This document shows, piece by piece, positions 63,737-64,000 of a stretch of DNA of 64,000 nt (the first letter of the stretch is position 1; each line of letters opens with the position of its first letter). Source of the stretch: Heligmosomoides polygyrus polygyrus. Lineage: Eukaryota; Nematoda; Chromadorea; Rhabditida; Heligmosomidae. Location: the NCBI GenBank assembly GCA_947396885.1, contig OX377204.1:41191975-41255974 (forward strand), written 5' to 3'. Position numbers and translations under genes: made by a program. The notes beneath the pieces were generated by a model, which searched no databases, was not told where the DNA came from, and saw only the letters and a list, made by a program, of their open reading frames with translations.

Positions 63737-64000
63737 TGCAAGGGAAGAGAACATTAAAATAGGAGAAGCCATGCTAACGTCCACACACATGCAAGGTCAA
63801 CGGAACTTCTAGACAGAGGTGATCTGGCAAAAAAGGCTCGGATTCGAGCACTTGTTGTGTGACAGCGCCTTTGGTCAGCGTTAAGAAGGAAAGCCAAGTC
63901 ATCGGCAGGGTAATCCGAGCTGTCCCAACGCCCTCGTGCGACAGCCTCCATTCGCCGCATCGCAAATTCCTTTCAACACCTGTTCGGCTCGATATTATGC
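63737..64000. other. Upstream of cal-1, nothing recognised
   Basis: Window edge. Two overlapping - strand frames here lack motifs. Possible promoter or intron of cal-1. Confidence 0.45.

Overview
This is eukaryotic, repeat-dense DNA from a nematode, most likely a hookworm or another strongylid. The evidence is (i) small phase-preserving introns with nematode-type acceptors, (ii) an EF-hand gene that matches the nematode-specific cal-1 calmodulin-like gene exon by exon, (iii) a lysosomal-acid-lipase-family gene of the lipl type, and (iv) RTE-type LINEs of the kind that crowd hookworm assemblies. There is no bacterial operon structure, CRISPR array or rRNA in the window.

Only two host protein genes can be supported, and they are convergent. 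On the + strand a secreted acid lipase (397 aa, 10 exons) runs from 39879 to 55660. Its catalytic Ser, Asp and His lie in exons 5, 9 and 10, and the last exon sits behind a 9,980-bp intron filled with transposons. On the - strand a cal-1 calmodulin-like gene (166 aa, 6 exons, four intact EF hands) runs from 63723 to 60462.

Nearly everything else is mobile DNA. Layout: 1-2120 featureless; 2121-3742 a long palindromic (foldback) element; 5577-11123 an RTE-C LINE with a 14-bp target-site duplication (TSD), carrying a Harbinger-like MITE and a second RTE-C copy that itself carries a mariner piece; 13417-15746 a 5'-truncated RTE-A; 16200-16990 a dispersed tandem repeat; 17830-30660 a deep nest: a LINE reverse-transcriptase remnant split by a Tc1-like element, which holds an AT-rich Penelope-like RT and an RTE-B LINE (13-bp TSD), which in turn is split by a Ty3/gypsy LTR element (4-bp TSD). 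Then 31540-32400 mariner fragments; 32606-35265 two tRNA-derived SINE-like copies; 32798-34890 satellite-like repeats with a second Harbinger-like MITE; 36073-39030 a second palindromic element split by a short mariner; 45825-54760 the lipase intron load (MITEs, a Tc1-like element, a third palindrome, an intact RTE-A with a 971-codon ORF, RTE-C debris and a hammerhead-like motif); 56816-58271 a pair of inverted 22-bp repeat arrays.

The order of events can be read from the interruptions: three or more LINE lineages (RTE-A, -B, -C) colonised the locus, DNA transposons and one LTR element landed inside them, and the youngest-looking insertion with coding capacity is the antisense RTE-A inside the lipase intron. 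All coordinates, splice junctions and TSDs were read by eye from the sequence. Family names rest on recognised motifs, not on database searches.
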